The notes under the pieces were generated by a model, which saw only the letters and a program-made list of their open reading frames with translations, had not been told where the DNA came from and did not search any database. Shown here one piece after another: positions 48,291 through 60,500 of a stretch of 64,000 nt of DNA (within the stretch, counting starts at the first letter, position 1; every line of letters starts with the position of its first letter). Source of the DNA: Siphonodentalium dalli (lineage: Eukaryota > Mollusca > Scaphopoda > Gadilida > Siphonodentaliidae); assembly GCA_032622095.1 (NCBI GenBank), contig CP136063.1, forward strand, positions 210,474,355 through 210,538,354. Direction: 5' to 3'. A program made the position numbers and the translations under genes.

Positions 48291-48373
48291 ATGCTTCTAA
48301 TGTGGTGGTGATGAAAGAGGAACAAAGACAGTTCACAGCTGAGCTTAGTGCTACGAAGTCGAGGTCTGAAATG
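48291..48373 (+). CDS. Candidate internal exon of an unidentified coiled-coil-type protein
   Basis: A good acceptor (TTGTTTCCAG, 48,281-48,290) and donor (ATG|GTGAGA, 48,374) bound an 83-base stretch in which only one frame is open. It reads A-S-N-V-V-V-M-K-E-E-Q-R-Q-F-T-A-E-L-S-A, then a basic end, and looks helical and charged. An open stretch upstream (48,014-48,113, '..VQSESKKMKEKIRE' ending at a GTACAG donor) looks similar, but its phase does not join this exon directly, so a missing exon or chance must be invoked. I do not recognise a family. Confidence 0.25.
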
Positions 48374-48410
48374 GTGAGAACTTACTCCATATGCACCTGA
48401 ATTTTATTTT

Positions 48411-48750
48411 TTAATTAAAGGCAAGGATGGCCTTCGTGTGTGTATGCTGTTAAAATAGTCACACCCGATAAAACTGCCGTAAACAGAAAGTATCTTAATA
48501 TATAGACATATATCGTTCTTTTACCAATCATAAATATCGCGTAAATAGTAGGTTATTGTCAAATTGTTTCCCCTTTGTTTACATAACACAGCATACGACC
48601 TAAACATTAACATACTATTTACGCGATATTTATGATTAATATAAGAACAAAATATGTCTATATTTTAATATACTCTGTTTATGACGGTTTTAACGGATGT
48701 GCAATTTTAGCACCTATAACCACAAGGAAAGCCATCCGTACTTTTAATTA
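48411..48750. mobile_element. 340-bp palindromic MITE, TTAAAGG family, TTAA-flanked
   Basis: The left half is repeated in inverted orientation across almost the whole element. TTAAAGGCAAGGATGGCCTT pairs with the right end AAAGCCATCCGTACTTTTAA. Inner arms share TCATAAATATCGCGTAAATA and ATATAGACATAT-type sequence. TTAATTAA at both ends is consistent with a TTAA duplication. The related element at 52,287-52,788 shares the ends and the inner 'ATCGCGTAAA.AG.ATGTTA' motif. No protein is encoded. Confidence 0.8.
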
Positions 48751-48789
48751 AATTGATGTGAAACACTCTGGTATGGTGATCAAATAGAA

Positions 48790-48949
48790 ATGGAGAATAA
48801 TTTTGATCAAAGAAGTTATTTTACAAATACTATATCCAAATTGACAACACACGCCGTCATTCGTATATAATGGAGAATAATTTAGATCAAAGTAGTTATT
48901 TTACAACTACTATATCCAAATTGACAACACACGCCGTCATTCGTATATA
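48790..48949. repeat. 80-bp tandem duplication
   Basis: The segment starting ATGGAGAATAATTTTGATCA at 48,790 is repeated at 48,870 with only a few substitutions (TTTTGATCAAAGAAG against TTTAGATCAAAGTAG). Both copies end in GCCGTCATTCGTATATA. The near-identity points to a recent event. Confidence 0.95.
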
Positions 48950-49173
48950 TTAATTAATTGCAGTGACTGTCGATGGCGAAATAGTTTTCATTAGTTTATC
49001 ACCGATAGTTGCGACCATTAATGCATGACAGTAGAGGTCCTTTAATACATACCAGAAATGGGCCATTAACAAATACCGATAAAGGGCCAATAGTGTCAGC
49101 CATCAATGAGCCATTAATGTACACCAGTAAAGTGCCAACAGTTATTTTCTGGCAGCCTTTAATTTCTCATCTA

Positions 49174-49384
49174 CAGTAATGCCTAAGTAATCGACTCCTT
49201 AACCACAGCAGAATTATGGGTAACTTTTCATGATTTAGTCGGATATATGACTTGTTGGCATTCATCGTAAGCTCTCCCCGAGAGCTTTCCGATGAATGGC
49301 AACAAGCCATATTTCCGACTAAATCCTGAAAAGTTACCCATAATTCTGCTGTGTTTAAGGGGTCGATTACTTAGGGCATTACTG
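49174..49384. mobile_element. 211-bp fully palindromic MITE (CAGTAATG ends, TA-type)
   Basis: The element begins CAGTAATGCCTAAGTAATCG and ends with the complementary CGATTACTTAGGGCATTACTG. The arms, about 103 bp each, pair with a handful of mismatches down to GAGAGCT at the centre. TA precedes it, and TG (decayed TA) follows. The outer portion (CAGTAATG..CTTAACCACAGCAGAATTA) is shared with the 92-bp element at 28,305, so the two are long and short members of one Tc1/mariner- or pogo-like family. Confidence 0.85.
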
Positions 49385-50850
49385 TGTGTGGGTCAACTAC
49401 CAGGCCTTTGTGTGCACTTAATTCAAATTATGACTGTATTAACTAAATGGACAGTAGAAGAGCATTGCCAGACACCGATGGCACTTTATTGGCATATTGT
49501 TGGTTGCCATAACAAACTGTCCCGGTTTTCTTTATGGACTATTCCTTTCATGGAAAGACTGTTATTAATGTATGTGAGTTACTTATATAATTATGATTTG
49601 GTTTTCTTGAAGATTTGTATTTGCCATTAAATTCGCATGGACGGCCACGCATGCATTTATTAAAATTCCCATCGAATGCCATCTAATATTACGATAATTG
49701 GCCGTAAATGGGACATTCCTGTCATGCCTATTGGGATATGCTGGGTAGTACCATATTGCTGACCACATATCATTGATTGTCAAGTTACAAAATGTTACAT
49801 TCCAGGTTTTCTGTAATTACATATATTACTCGCTTTTAGTCTTTTAAGTGAGTCAACTTTAATCGACTGCAAAAACAGTTTATAATTTATTCTGAGGACA
49901 GTCAGTCGGGGACGGAAAGATACATGCAATCAGAGGGCCTGGATAATAGCAGCGGTATGATGGATCACTTCCATCCTCAAGCTACATGTACATGTACATT
50001 GTACTTACAATATATGCCATTTAATGGCATATCTCTAATGAGAAGGGGTACAGTGGTTTGAGACCCTATCGCAGTTCAATTCACACCAGGTTCTCAGTAG
50101 GTTTCACATTGCGTCATTCCTGAATTTCTGTTGAAATACACAAAACCAACAGTTTTACAATTAATGGGCACAATTTGACAATCAGTTCAAATAAGGGTGA
50201 AAATTTTTTTTCTTCTAAATTGTAGTCATTTGCTAATATTACCTCTTGGCGTGTTGACGTTGTCGGTGTGGATACTTCAGCAAATGCGTGAAAACCATGA
50301 TACAGGGGTATTGGTGTAAAATTACTAAGCACATAATCCATATTTTCTTAACTGGTAACCCGGTATTTAGGATTCATGGGTTATGGCTATGGGTGATACT
50401 CTCATTAGTATCATGTCTACATGTTCATGGCCTAGATTTGTTCATGTATTTGAGATTCAGCAGACTGAGTCAGCCATATAGTAAAACTTCAGATAAACTC
50501 GATGTTATGCTTATTATCCCCCAAAAACGGTTCTGACCGTAATTCCGCCCGTAACAGCTTTGAAGCTCTATATCTTGGTCACTGCCTGTCGAATTTTAAT
50601 GATCAGATTAATATATAGAGGGTTTGGTCCATTATTTTTGTTTTTTGGGGAGTATCTTTTTTAGTAATAGGACTTAGTGTGAAAATAGATTTTACTCTTT
50701 GCATGACTAAATCCTTCGGCACACCCTGCAGGCCACATCCCTCATCCGATTGTCACCAAACTTCATATGGGTCTTTGGATGGGCTCTAGATTGGAGCTGA
50801 CAACATTATTCCCAAATTGTTTTAAACAAGGCCACCAGCGATCTGGAAAT
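49385..50850. other. Intergenic sequence without recognisable genes
   Basis: Open frames of 66-112 codons are present but carry no domain or splice context that I can support. A self-complementary TACATGTACATGTACA tract lies near 49,983. The sequence is AT-rich throughout. Confidence 0.5.
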
Positions 50851-51200
50851 TTGGATTGTTTGTCCATCCGTGCATATATTTTAACCAATGGTTACAGGAT
50901 CCAAATGGAATTTTGTACGGAGTCTCACTATCACGACTGCTTTCAAAAGAGGGGCAAATGACGTTGTTCACATTTTAGAGTTATCCTTCTTTGTTTATCT
51001 GGAAATTATTTCTTTCTGTCGGTTCGTGCATATATCTCAGCCATGGGTTATCGGATCTGAATGACATTTGGTATGGAGGTTTGCCATAACGAATACCTTC
51101 AAAACACTGCGCAATTGACGTTGTTTGCTTTTTAGTTTTGTGTTGGTTATTAGTTTTGTGTGGGTTATTAGTTTTGTGTGGGTTATTAGTTTGTCAATTT
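50850..51200. repeat. Diverged 165-bp duplication plus a 20-bp minisatellite
   Basis: Two related segments begin near 50,862 ('TCCATCCGTGCATATATTTTA') and 51,022 ('TCGGTTCGTGCATATATCTC'). Both continue through a 'GGTTA..GGATC' block and 'TTCAAAA....GCAA.TGACGTTGTT'. At 51,133-51,196 a 20-bp unit (TTAGTTTTGTGTGGGTTA-type) is repeated about three times. The frames across it are by-products. Confidence 0.75.
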
Positions 51201-52286
51201 CTCGTGATTTTAGTTTGCCTGGCTTCATAACTTAAACAGATATGAACCGATTTCAATCATGTTTTGAATTCATGCTTGTTTAAAATTATTCAATCATCAC
51301 AGGCCAAACTAAAACATCTTTCAGAATTAAGCCACATCAGAAAATGAATAAACCTCAGCAGAGAGCCACATTGACGGGGGATACTCTGGGCGGAGCACTT
51401 GTTTTCACATTGATTTTGTGACCTTTTTTTATTAAAAAAAACAAAACAATATTTTGGACTATTTTGCAGAAACAACAATTCCATTTACGGTATGTGTGAC
51501 CATTTACATATATGAATGTCTTCTGTCCAGTTGCGGTTACTCATCAAATGACAAATCCTTCGAAAGATATAAATTCGTCAGATAATCCCATGAACGTTAA
51601 CAAGCGGGCGCTATTTACGTTTACATGTGATCATATAAGCTGTTAAATTATCAATAGACTATGATGTTGTTGTTGTAGCTGGGGGTCTGGAAGCCTCGGC
51701 ACATCTTTATAAACTTAAACTATTTTCCCTGGCCCAATTTTCATCAAACGAGTCATGTTGGGCCCCATTATAATCAATTGGGAAATTATGTAAAGTTGTT
51801 GTCAGAAATACGTAATTTTTCGAAGACAAACGTGTTTGGGGAGGGGTAGCTAAAATCCGGTATGTCGCAAACCGTTCAAATTTATGTTACATTCTTTCTG
51901 CATATGCTTGTCATATTAATGCTGCACCATATTCATTAAATAATTCGCTATTATTCCAATATTCGTCTGAATGACAATGTTTGAAAACAATATATTTGTG
52001 AAAAATAGTGATTTTTCAATAATAAACAAATATTGTTCCGACTCGACTTTCGAAATCCGAGAAACTCAGATGCTTGTCCTCACCTGAACTCGGGACCAAT
52101 TCACTGTATTCCCTGTATTCAGTAAGTTTAGAACGTCCGGAAATTCATAAAAGTCTTCCCAGGAATCATGTGTAAACAAAGAAATAGATGCATACCAGTG
52201 TTCGCGTTGGACCAAAAAAATCTTTTGGGCAAAAGTTTGGGTAAATGAACATTTTATTGGCCAAATTAAAAATAATATGGCAAAAA
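51200..52286. other. Intergenic sequence without recognisable genes
   Basis: AT-rich sequence with no supported exon, RNA gene or transposon end. The minus-strand frames at 51,290-51,484 and 52,066-52,416 lack recognisable domains, and the latter crosses the end of the neighbouring MITE. Confidence 0.5.
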
Positions 52287-52788
52287 TTAAAGGTACAGTT
52301 GGCCTTGGCGGTGGGTATCCTGTGAAAATATTTCCACCCGTCAAAAACCGCCACAAACAGAAAGAACAACAAAATGTAGACAGACTTTGTCCGTATACAA
52401 ATAAGAAATATCGCATAAACAGTATGTTATTGTCATATATTTGACCATTGTTATGTAAACAAAAGCATAAAAAGTAACTTTTCTGGTGTTTGATTATATT
52501 ATGATGGTAAACATAAAGAGCGTTCTTTGTTGGTGAATTCCTGATATGGAACGAATAAAGAGCGTTTATGCCATTTGTGTGTGATTAGCCAGCAGCATTG
52601 TGCTGTCTTCTGTAACACAATCAGGCTCTTGCTTAGGTCAAATATAGTAAATCTATATGATAACATGCTGTTTACGCGATGGTCATGGTATATATAAACG
52701 AAACTGTATGCGTGTTAATGTTTTTCTGTTTACGGTGATTGGAACAAATATGAATATTTTCGACAACTAAGGACTCACGTGCCTTTAA
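52287..52788. mobile_element. 502-bp MITE, TTAAAGG family, second copy
   Basis: It starts TTAAAGGTACAGTTGGCCTT and ends GTGCCTTTAA, with imperfect inverted repeats continuing inward (CCGCCACAAACAGAAAGAAC against a complementary ...TTCTGTTTACGG, and ATCGCATAAACAGTATGTTA against TAACATGCTGTTTACGCGAT). It shares ends and inner motif with 48,411-48,750 but carries a longer central segment. TTAA is at both ends. No transposase is present. Confidence 0.75.
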
Positions 52789-53039
52789 GTCCTCATTTTC
52801 CGGGCGGTTCACATTTGATGACTAAAATATTTGTTTTAAACTTGATATGTTACTCAGAATAAAAACATAATTAAAACAACACAAAAACATAATATTATAC
52901 GAACATATAGGTGTGCGTTATGTCACACGTTAAAGACAGATCAGTTCATGTAAGTCAATGATAACTAATGGAAAATGCGACGAGATTTCATATCTACCAT
53001 ATAAAAAAACCAAAGTGGATATCTAATATTTAGGGAGCC

Positions 53040-53490
53040 CAGCAAGTTTTATTCGAACTATTGCGTACGAAGGTTTGATGCGCCTGAATTGTCGGGAGGA
53101 CCGGGCTGATAGCAAAAACCCAATTCTTAAGTTCCTCAATTACAGCATAAAGGGGCCAGGGACTCCCCAAAAACAAAAACAAAACTTTCGAGTACGAGGA
53201 AATATGCTGTAAACATGTCCGGTACCACGCTGATCATAAAAACATAACTTAAGAAATGTTTTTTTGCAGAATTTTCAGATAAGAAGGGGTATTTTGACAG
53301 AAACCCCCAAAAAGTAAAAAATCACTTTTATTCGAACTCTCGCGTACGTCCTTGAACTTTACTATTGTCATTCTTAGATATATACTAAACCTAGAAACCC
53401 AACTTAAGAAACGGATTTCTGCAGCATTTTCAGATAAGAAGGGGTAGTTTGACCGCTCCCTAAAACTTATAAAATTCGCCACTTGTCCGG
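53040..53490. repeat. Degenerate tandem repeat of about 145 bp, three copies
   Basis: The phrase 'TTCGAACT.T.GCGTACG' occurs near 53,050 and 53,328, with a diverged form near 53,182. 'AACTTAAGAAA.G..TT..TGCAG.ATTTTCAGATAAGAAGG' occurs near 53,247 and 53,400. Spacing is 135-153 bp. A minus-strand 126-codon frame crosses it but has no recognisable domain. Confidence 0.65.
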
Positions 53491-54531
53491 GAACTGATAG
53501 TCCAGTGTATCCCTGCACCATAGGACTCAACATCACCCTAGTAATATTCTTTTGTATTATGGCGTTCACTATTTCAGCAATTTTAACATTAAAAAGTGTC
53601 CACGTAGACACCAGACAAGATGGCGTCAAATTTGGCCGCCGTTTTTCAGACTAGGCACAAAGTCATTTTGATCCGAATTTTAGCGAGACAATCTTGTCAA
53701 AAGTATACAAATAGATATATTTGTGAAACCAAGACATAGTGACAGCACTTTAGGGAAAACTGGAACTTCCCACCCAATATAGCCACCAAGACGGCCGCCG
53801 GAAATGGAAAAATTAACTGTTTTTCATTAATAGTTTCTAGATCAGTTTATGGTGTTTGGAACTGGTGGAGAATAGTGGATTTATTGTTTATGTTTCATGT
53901 TAACTGATCATTGGAGCAATGATTTATGGCATTATTAAGTCCTATATTCTTCGGACCCCTCAAAAGGTCGATTTTACAGAACGCTGTATAATATTTCACC
54001 AACAATCGCCATTGGGACTCTTGTCATATATCAACAAGGAATGTACATAACTGGTCGATGTATCTGATGAATACCATTACCTATAAATATCCCACCTCAA
54101 TATAACCAAAATTATCACTGTTGTGTCAAATTAATCAACAAAATGGCGGCAAAAAATATTTAAAATAGTAGATATTGACCCAGTGGGGATTACCAGTCGT
54201 GGTTGATATCATATCATATGACACATTTATTGCACATACAACTGAGGTTTCAAGGCGCTTGACAACATTAAAATAAATTCACAAAGTTACAGTTCAAATA
54301 TGCGATAAATATGCAGCCCGCACTGAAAGCAGGTTCATTAGTTCCACATCCAAATGTTCAGAATAATAGGGGTGTCAGGTTGGAAATTTCCAACACTTGG
54401 AAAGCTTGTGTCCTGATCCCTCCCACTTGTCCAGTCAAAACTGCTAGTTATTTAAGAAAACATTATTGTCCCACATTTGGAAAACATTTTCAATGGAAAT
54501 GTCAACATTTGGAACTTGTCCACGCCCACAC
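53491..54531. other. Intergenic sequence up to the minisatellite, with a possible SINE tail
   Basis: No supported gene. Around 54,215-54,290 the text 'TTTATTGCACATACAACTGA' and 'TTTCAAGGCGCTTGACAACA' resembles the reverse complement of an invertebrate SINE/LINE 3' tail, like the insertion at 47,531. Short GC-rich 'ATGGCGGC'-type motifs near 53,620, 53,790 and 54,143 are isolated. Confidence 0.45.
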
Positions 54532-57500
54532 GTAGCGATTCATGGCATGAACTAGCAGTATGCCACATATATGGTACCGATTCATGACATGAACTAGCAG
54601 TAGGCCACATATATGGTATCGATTCATGACATGAACTAGCAGTAGGACACATATATGGTATCGATTCATGACATGAACTAGCAGTAGGCCACATATATGG
54701 TATCGATTCATGGCATGAACTCTCAGTATGCCACATATATGGTACCGATTCATGGCACGAACTAACAGTAGGCCACAAATATGGTATCGATTCATGACAT
54801 GAACTAGCAGTAGGCCACATATATGGTATCGATTCATGACATGAACTAGCAGTATGCCACATATATGGTATCGATTCATGACATGAACTAGCAGTAGGAC
54901 ACATATATGGTATCGATTCATGACATGAACTAGCAGTAGGCCACATATATGGTATCGATTCATGACATGAACTAGCAGTAGGACACATATATGGTATCGA
55001 TTCATGACATGAACTAGCAGTAGGCCACATATATGGTATCGATTCATGGCACGAACTAGCAGTAGGCCACATATATGGTACCGATTCATAGCACGAACTA
55101 GCAGTAGGCCACATATATGGTAACGATTCATGGCACGAACTAGCAGTAGGCCACATATTTGGTATCGATTCATGGCATGAACTAGCAGTATGCCACATAT
55201 ATGGTACCGATTCATGGCACGAACTAGCAGTAGGCCACATATATGGTATCGATTCATGACAAGAACTAGCAGTAGGCCACATATATGGTAGCGATTCATG
55301 ACATGAACTAGCAGTAGGCCACATATATGGTATCGATTCATGACATGAATTAGCAGTAGGCCACATATATGGTATCGACTCATGACATGAACTAGCAGTA
55401 GGACACATATATGGTATCGATTCATGACATGAACTAGCAGTAGGCCACATATATGGTATCGATTCATGGCACGAACTAGCAGTAGGCCACATATATGGTA
55501 GCGATTCATGGCATGAACTAGCAGTAGGACACATATATGGTATCGATTCATGACATGAACTAGATGTAGGCCACATATATGGTAGCGATTCATGACATGA
55601 ACTAGCAGTAGGCCACATATATGGTAGCGATTCATGACATGAACTAGCAGTAGGCCACATATATGGTAGCGATTCATGATATGAACTAGCAGTAGGACAC
55701 ATATATGGTATCGATTCATGACATAAACTAGCAGTAGGCCACATATATGGTATCGATTCATGACATGAACTAGCAGTAGGACACATATATGGTATCGATT
55801 CATGACATGAACTAGCAGTAGGCCACATATATGTTATCGATTCATAGCACGAACTAGCAGTAGGCCACATATATGGTACCGATTCATGGCACGAACTAGC
55901 AGTAGGCCACATATATGGTACCGATTCATGGCACGAACTAGCAATAGGCCACATATATGGCATCGATTCATGGCATGAACTAGCAGTATGCCACATATAT
56001 GGTACCGATTCATGGCACGAACTAGCAGTAGGCCACATATATGGTATCGATTCATGACATGAACTAGCAATAGGCCCATATATGGTATCGATTCATGACA
56101 TGAACTAGCAGTAGGCCACATATATGGTATCGATTCATGGCATGAACTAGCAGTAGGCCACATATATGGTATCGATTCATGGCATGAACTAGCAGTAGGC
56201 CACATATATGGTATCGATTCATGACATGAACTAGCAGTAGGTCACATATATGGTATCGATTCATGACATGAACTAGCAGTAGGCCACATATATGGTATCG
56301 ATTCATGGCACGAATTAGCAGTTGGCCAAATATATGGTACCGATTCATGGCACGAACTAGCAGTAGGCCACATATATGGTATCGATTCATGACATGAACT
56401 AGCAATAGGCCACATATATGGTATCGATTCATGACATGAACTAGCAGTAGGCCACATATATGGTATCGATTCATGGCATGAACTAGCAGTAGGCCACATA
56501 TATGGTATCGATTCATGGCACGAACTAGCAGTAGGCCACATATATGGTATCGATTCATGACATGAACTAGCAGTAGGTCACATATATGGTATCGATTCAT
56601 GACATGAACTAGCAGTAGGCCACATATATGGTATCGATTCATGGCACGAACTAGCAGTTGGCCACATATATGGTATCGATTCATGGCATGAACTAGCAGT
56701 AGGCCACATATATGGTATCGATTCATGACATGAACTAGCAGTAGGCCACATATATGGTATCGATTCATGACATGAACTAGCAGTAGGCCACATATATGGT
56801 ATCGATTCATGACATGAACTAGCAGTAGGCCACATATATGGTAGCGATTCATGACATGAACTAGCAGTAGGCCACATATATGGTAGCGATTCATGGCATG
56901 AACTAGCAGTAGGACACATATATGGTAGCGATTCATGACATGAACTAGCAGTAGGCCACATATATGGTATCGATTCATGACATGAACTAGCAGTAGGACA
57001 CATATATGGTATCGATTCATGACATGAACTAGCAGTAGGCCACATATATGGTATCGATTCATGACATGAACTAACAGTATGCCACATATATGGTATCGAT
57101 TCATGACATGAACTAGCAGTAGGCCACATATATGGTATCGATTCATGGCATGAACTAGCAGTATGCCACATATATGGTATCGATTCATGACATGAACTAG
57201 CAGTAGGACACACATATGGTATCGATTCATGACATGAACTAGCAGTATGCCACATATATGGTATCGATGCATGACATGAACAAGCAGTAGGCCACATATA
57301 TGGTATCGATTCATGGCATGAACTAGCAGTATGCCACATATATGGTATCGATTCATGACACGAACTAGCAGTAGGCCACATATATGGTATCGATTCATGG
57401 CATGAACTAGCAGTATGCCACATATATGGTATCGATTCATGGCATGAACTAGCAGTATGCCACATATATGGTATCGATTCATGACATGAACTAGCAGTAG

Positions 57501-60500
57501 GCCACATATATGGTTTCGATTCATGACATGAACTAGCAGTAGGCCACATATATGTTATCGATTCATGACATGAACTAGCAGTAGGCCACATATATGGTAT
57601 CGATTCATGGCATGAACTAGCAGTAGGCCACATATATGGTATCGATTCATGACATGAACTAGCAGTAGGACACATATATGGTATCGATTCATGACATGAA
57701 CTAGCAGTAGGCCACATATATGGTATCGATTCATGGCATGAACTAGCAGTAGGCCACATATATGGTATCGATTCATGGCATGAACTAGCAGTAGGCCACA
57801 TATATGGTATCGATTCATGACATGAACTAGCAGTAGGTCACATATATGGTATCGATTCATGACATGAACTAGCAATAGGCCACATATATGGTATCGATTC
57901 ATGGCACGAACTAACAATAGGCCACATAAATGGTATCGATTCATGGCATGAACTAGCAGTATGCCACATATATGGTACCGATTCATGGCACGAACTAGCA
58001 GTAGGCCACATGTATTGTATCGATTCATGACATGTACAAGCAATAGGCCACATATATGGTATCGATTCATGACATGAACTAGCAGTAGGCCACATATATG
58101 GTATCGATTCATGGCATGAACTAGCAGTAGGCCACATATATGGTATCGATTCATGGCATGAACTAGCAGTAGGCCACATATATGGTATCGATTCTTGACA
58201 TGAACTAGCAGTAGGTCACATATATGGTATCGATTCATGACACGAACTAGCAGTAGGCCACATATATGGTAGCGATTCATGGCACGAACTAGCAGTTGGC
58301 CACATATATGGTAGCGATTCATGGCATGAACTAGCAGTAGGCCTCATATATGGTATCGATTCATGGCATGAACTAGCAGTAGGCCACATATATGGTATCG
58401 ATTCATGACATGAACTAGCAGTAGGCCACATATATGGTATCGATTCATGACATGAACTAGCAGTAGGCCACATATATGGTAGCGATTCATGACATGAACT
58501 AGCAGTAGGCCACATATATGGTAGCGATTCATGGCATGAACTAGCAGTAGGACACATATATGGTAGCGATTCATGACATGAACTAGCAGTAGGCCACATA
58601 TATGGTATCGATTCATGACATGAACTAGCAGTAGGACACATATATGGTATCGATTCATGACATGAACTAGCAGTAGGCCACATATATGGTATCGATTCAT
58701 GACATGAACTAACAGTATGCCACATATATGGTATCGATTCATGACATGAACTAGCAGTAGGCCACATATATGGTATCGATTCATGGCATGAACTAGCAGT
58801 ATGCCACATATATGGTATCGATTCATGACATGAACTAGCAGTAGGACACACATATGGTATCGATTCATGACATGAACTAGCAGTATGCCACATATATGGT
58901 ATCGATGCATGACATGAACAAGCAGTAGGCCACATATATGGTATCGATTCATGGCATGAACTAGCAGTATGCCACATATATGGTATCGATTCATGACACG
59001 AACTAGCAGTAGGCCACATATATGGTATCGATTCATGGCATGAACTAGCAGTATGCCACATATATGGTATCGATTCATGGCATGAACTAGCAGTATGCCA
59101 CATATATGGTATCGATTCATGACATGAACTAGCAGTAGGCCACATATATGGTTTCGATTCATGACATGAACTAGCAGTAGGCCACATATATGTTATCGAT
59201 TCATGACATGAACTAGCAGTAGGCCACATATATGGTATCGATTCATGGCATGAACTAGCAGTAGGCCACATATATGGTATCGATTCATGACATGAACTAG
59301 CAGTAGGACACATATATGGTATCGATTCATGACATGAACTAGCAGTAGGCCACATATATGGTATCGATTCATGGCATGAACTAGCAGTAGGCCACATATA
59401 TGGTATCGATTCATGACATGAACTAGCAGTAGGTCACATATATGGTATCGATTCATGACATGAACTAGCAATAGGCCACATATATGGTATCGATTCATGG
59501 CACGAACTAACAATAGGCCACATAAATGGTATCGATTCATGGCATGAACTAGCAGTATGCCACATATATGGTACCGATTCATGGCACGAACTAGCAGTAG
59601 GCCACATGTATTGTATCGATTCATGACATGTACAAGCAATAGGCCACATATATGGTATCGATTCATGACATGAACTAGCAGTAGGCCACATATATGGTAT
59701 CGATTCATGGCATGAACTAGCAGTAGGCCACATATATGGTATCGATTCATGGCATGAACTAGCAGTAGGCCACATATATGGTATCGATTCTTGACATGAA
59801 CTAGCAGTAGGTCACATATATGGTATCGATTCATGACACGAACTAGCAGTAGGCCACATATATGGTAGCGATTCATGGCACGAACTAGCAGTTGGCCACA
59901 TATATGGTAGCGATTCATGGCATGAACTAGCAGTAGGCCTCATATATGGTATCGATTCATGGCATGAACTAGCAGTAGGCCACATATATGGTATCGATTC
60001 ATGACATGAACTAGCAGTAGGCCACATATATGGTATCGATTCATGACATGAACTAGCAGTAGGCCACACATATGGTATCGATTCATGACATGAACTAGCA
60101 GTAGGACACATATATGGTATCGATTCATGACATGAACTAGCAGTAGGCCACATATATGGTATCGATTCATGACATGAACTAGCAGTATGCCACATATATG
60201 GTATCGATTCATGACATGAACTAGCAGTAGGCCACATATATGGTATCGATTCATGGCATGAACTAGCAGTATGCCACATATATGGTATCGATTCATGACA
60301 TGAACTAGCAGTAGGACACATATATGGTATCGATTCATGACATGAACTAGCAGTATGCCACATATATGGTATCGATGCATGACATGAACAAGCAGTAGGC
60401 CACATATATGGTATCGATTCATGGCATGAACTAGCAGTATGCCACATATATGGTATCGATTCATGACACGAACTAGCAGTAGGCCACATATATGGTATCG

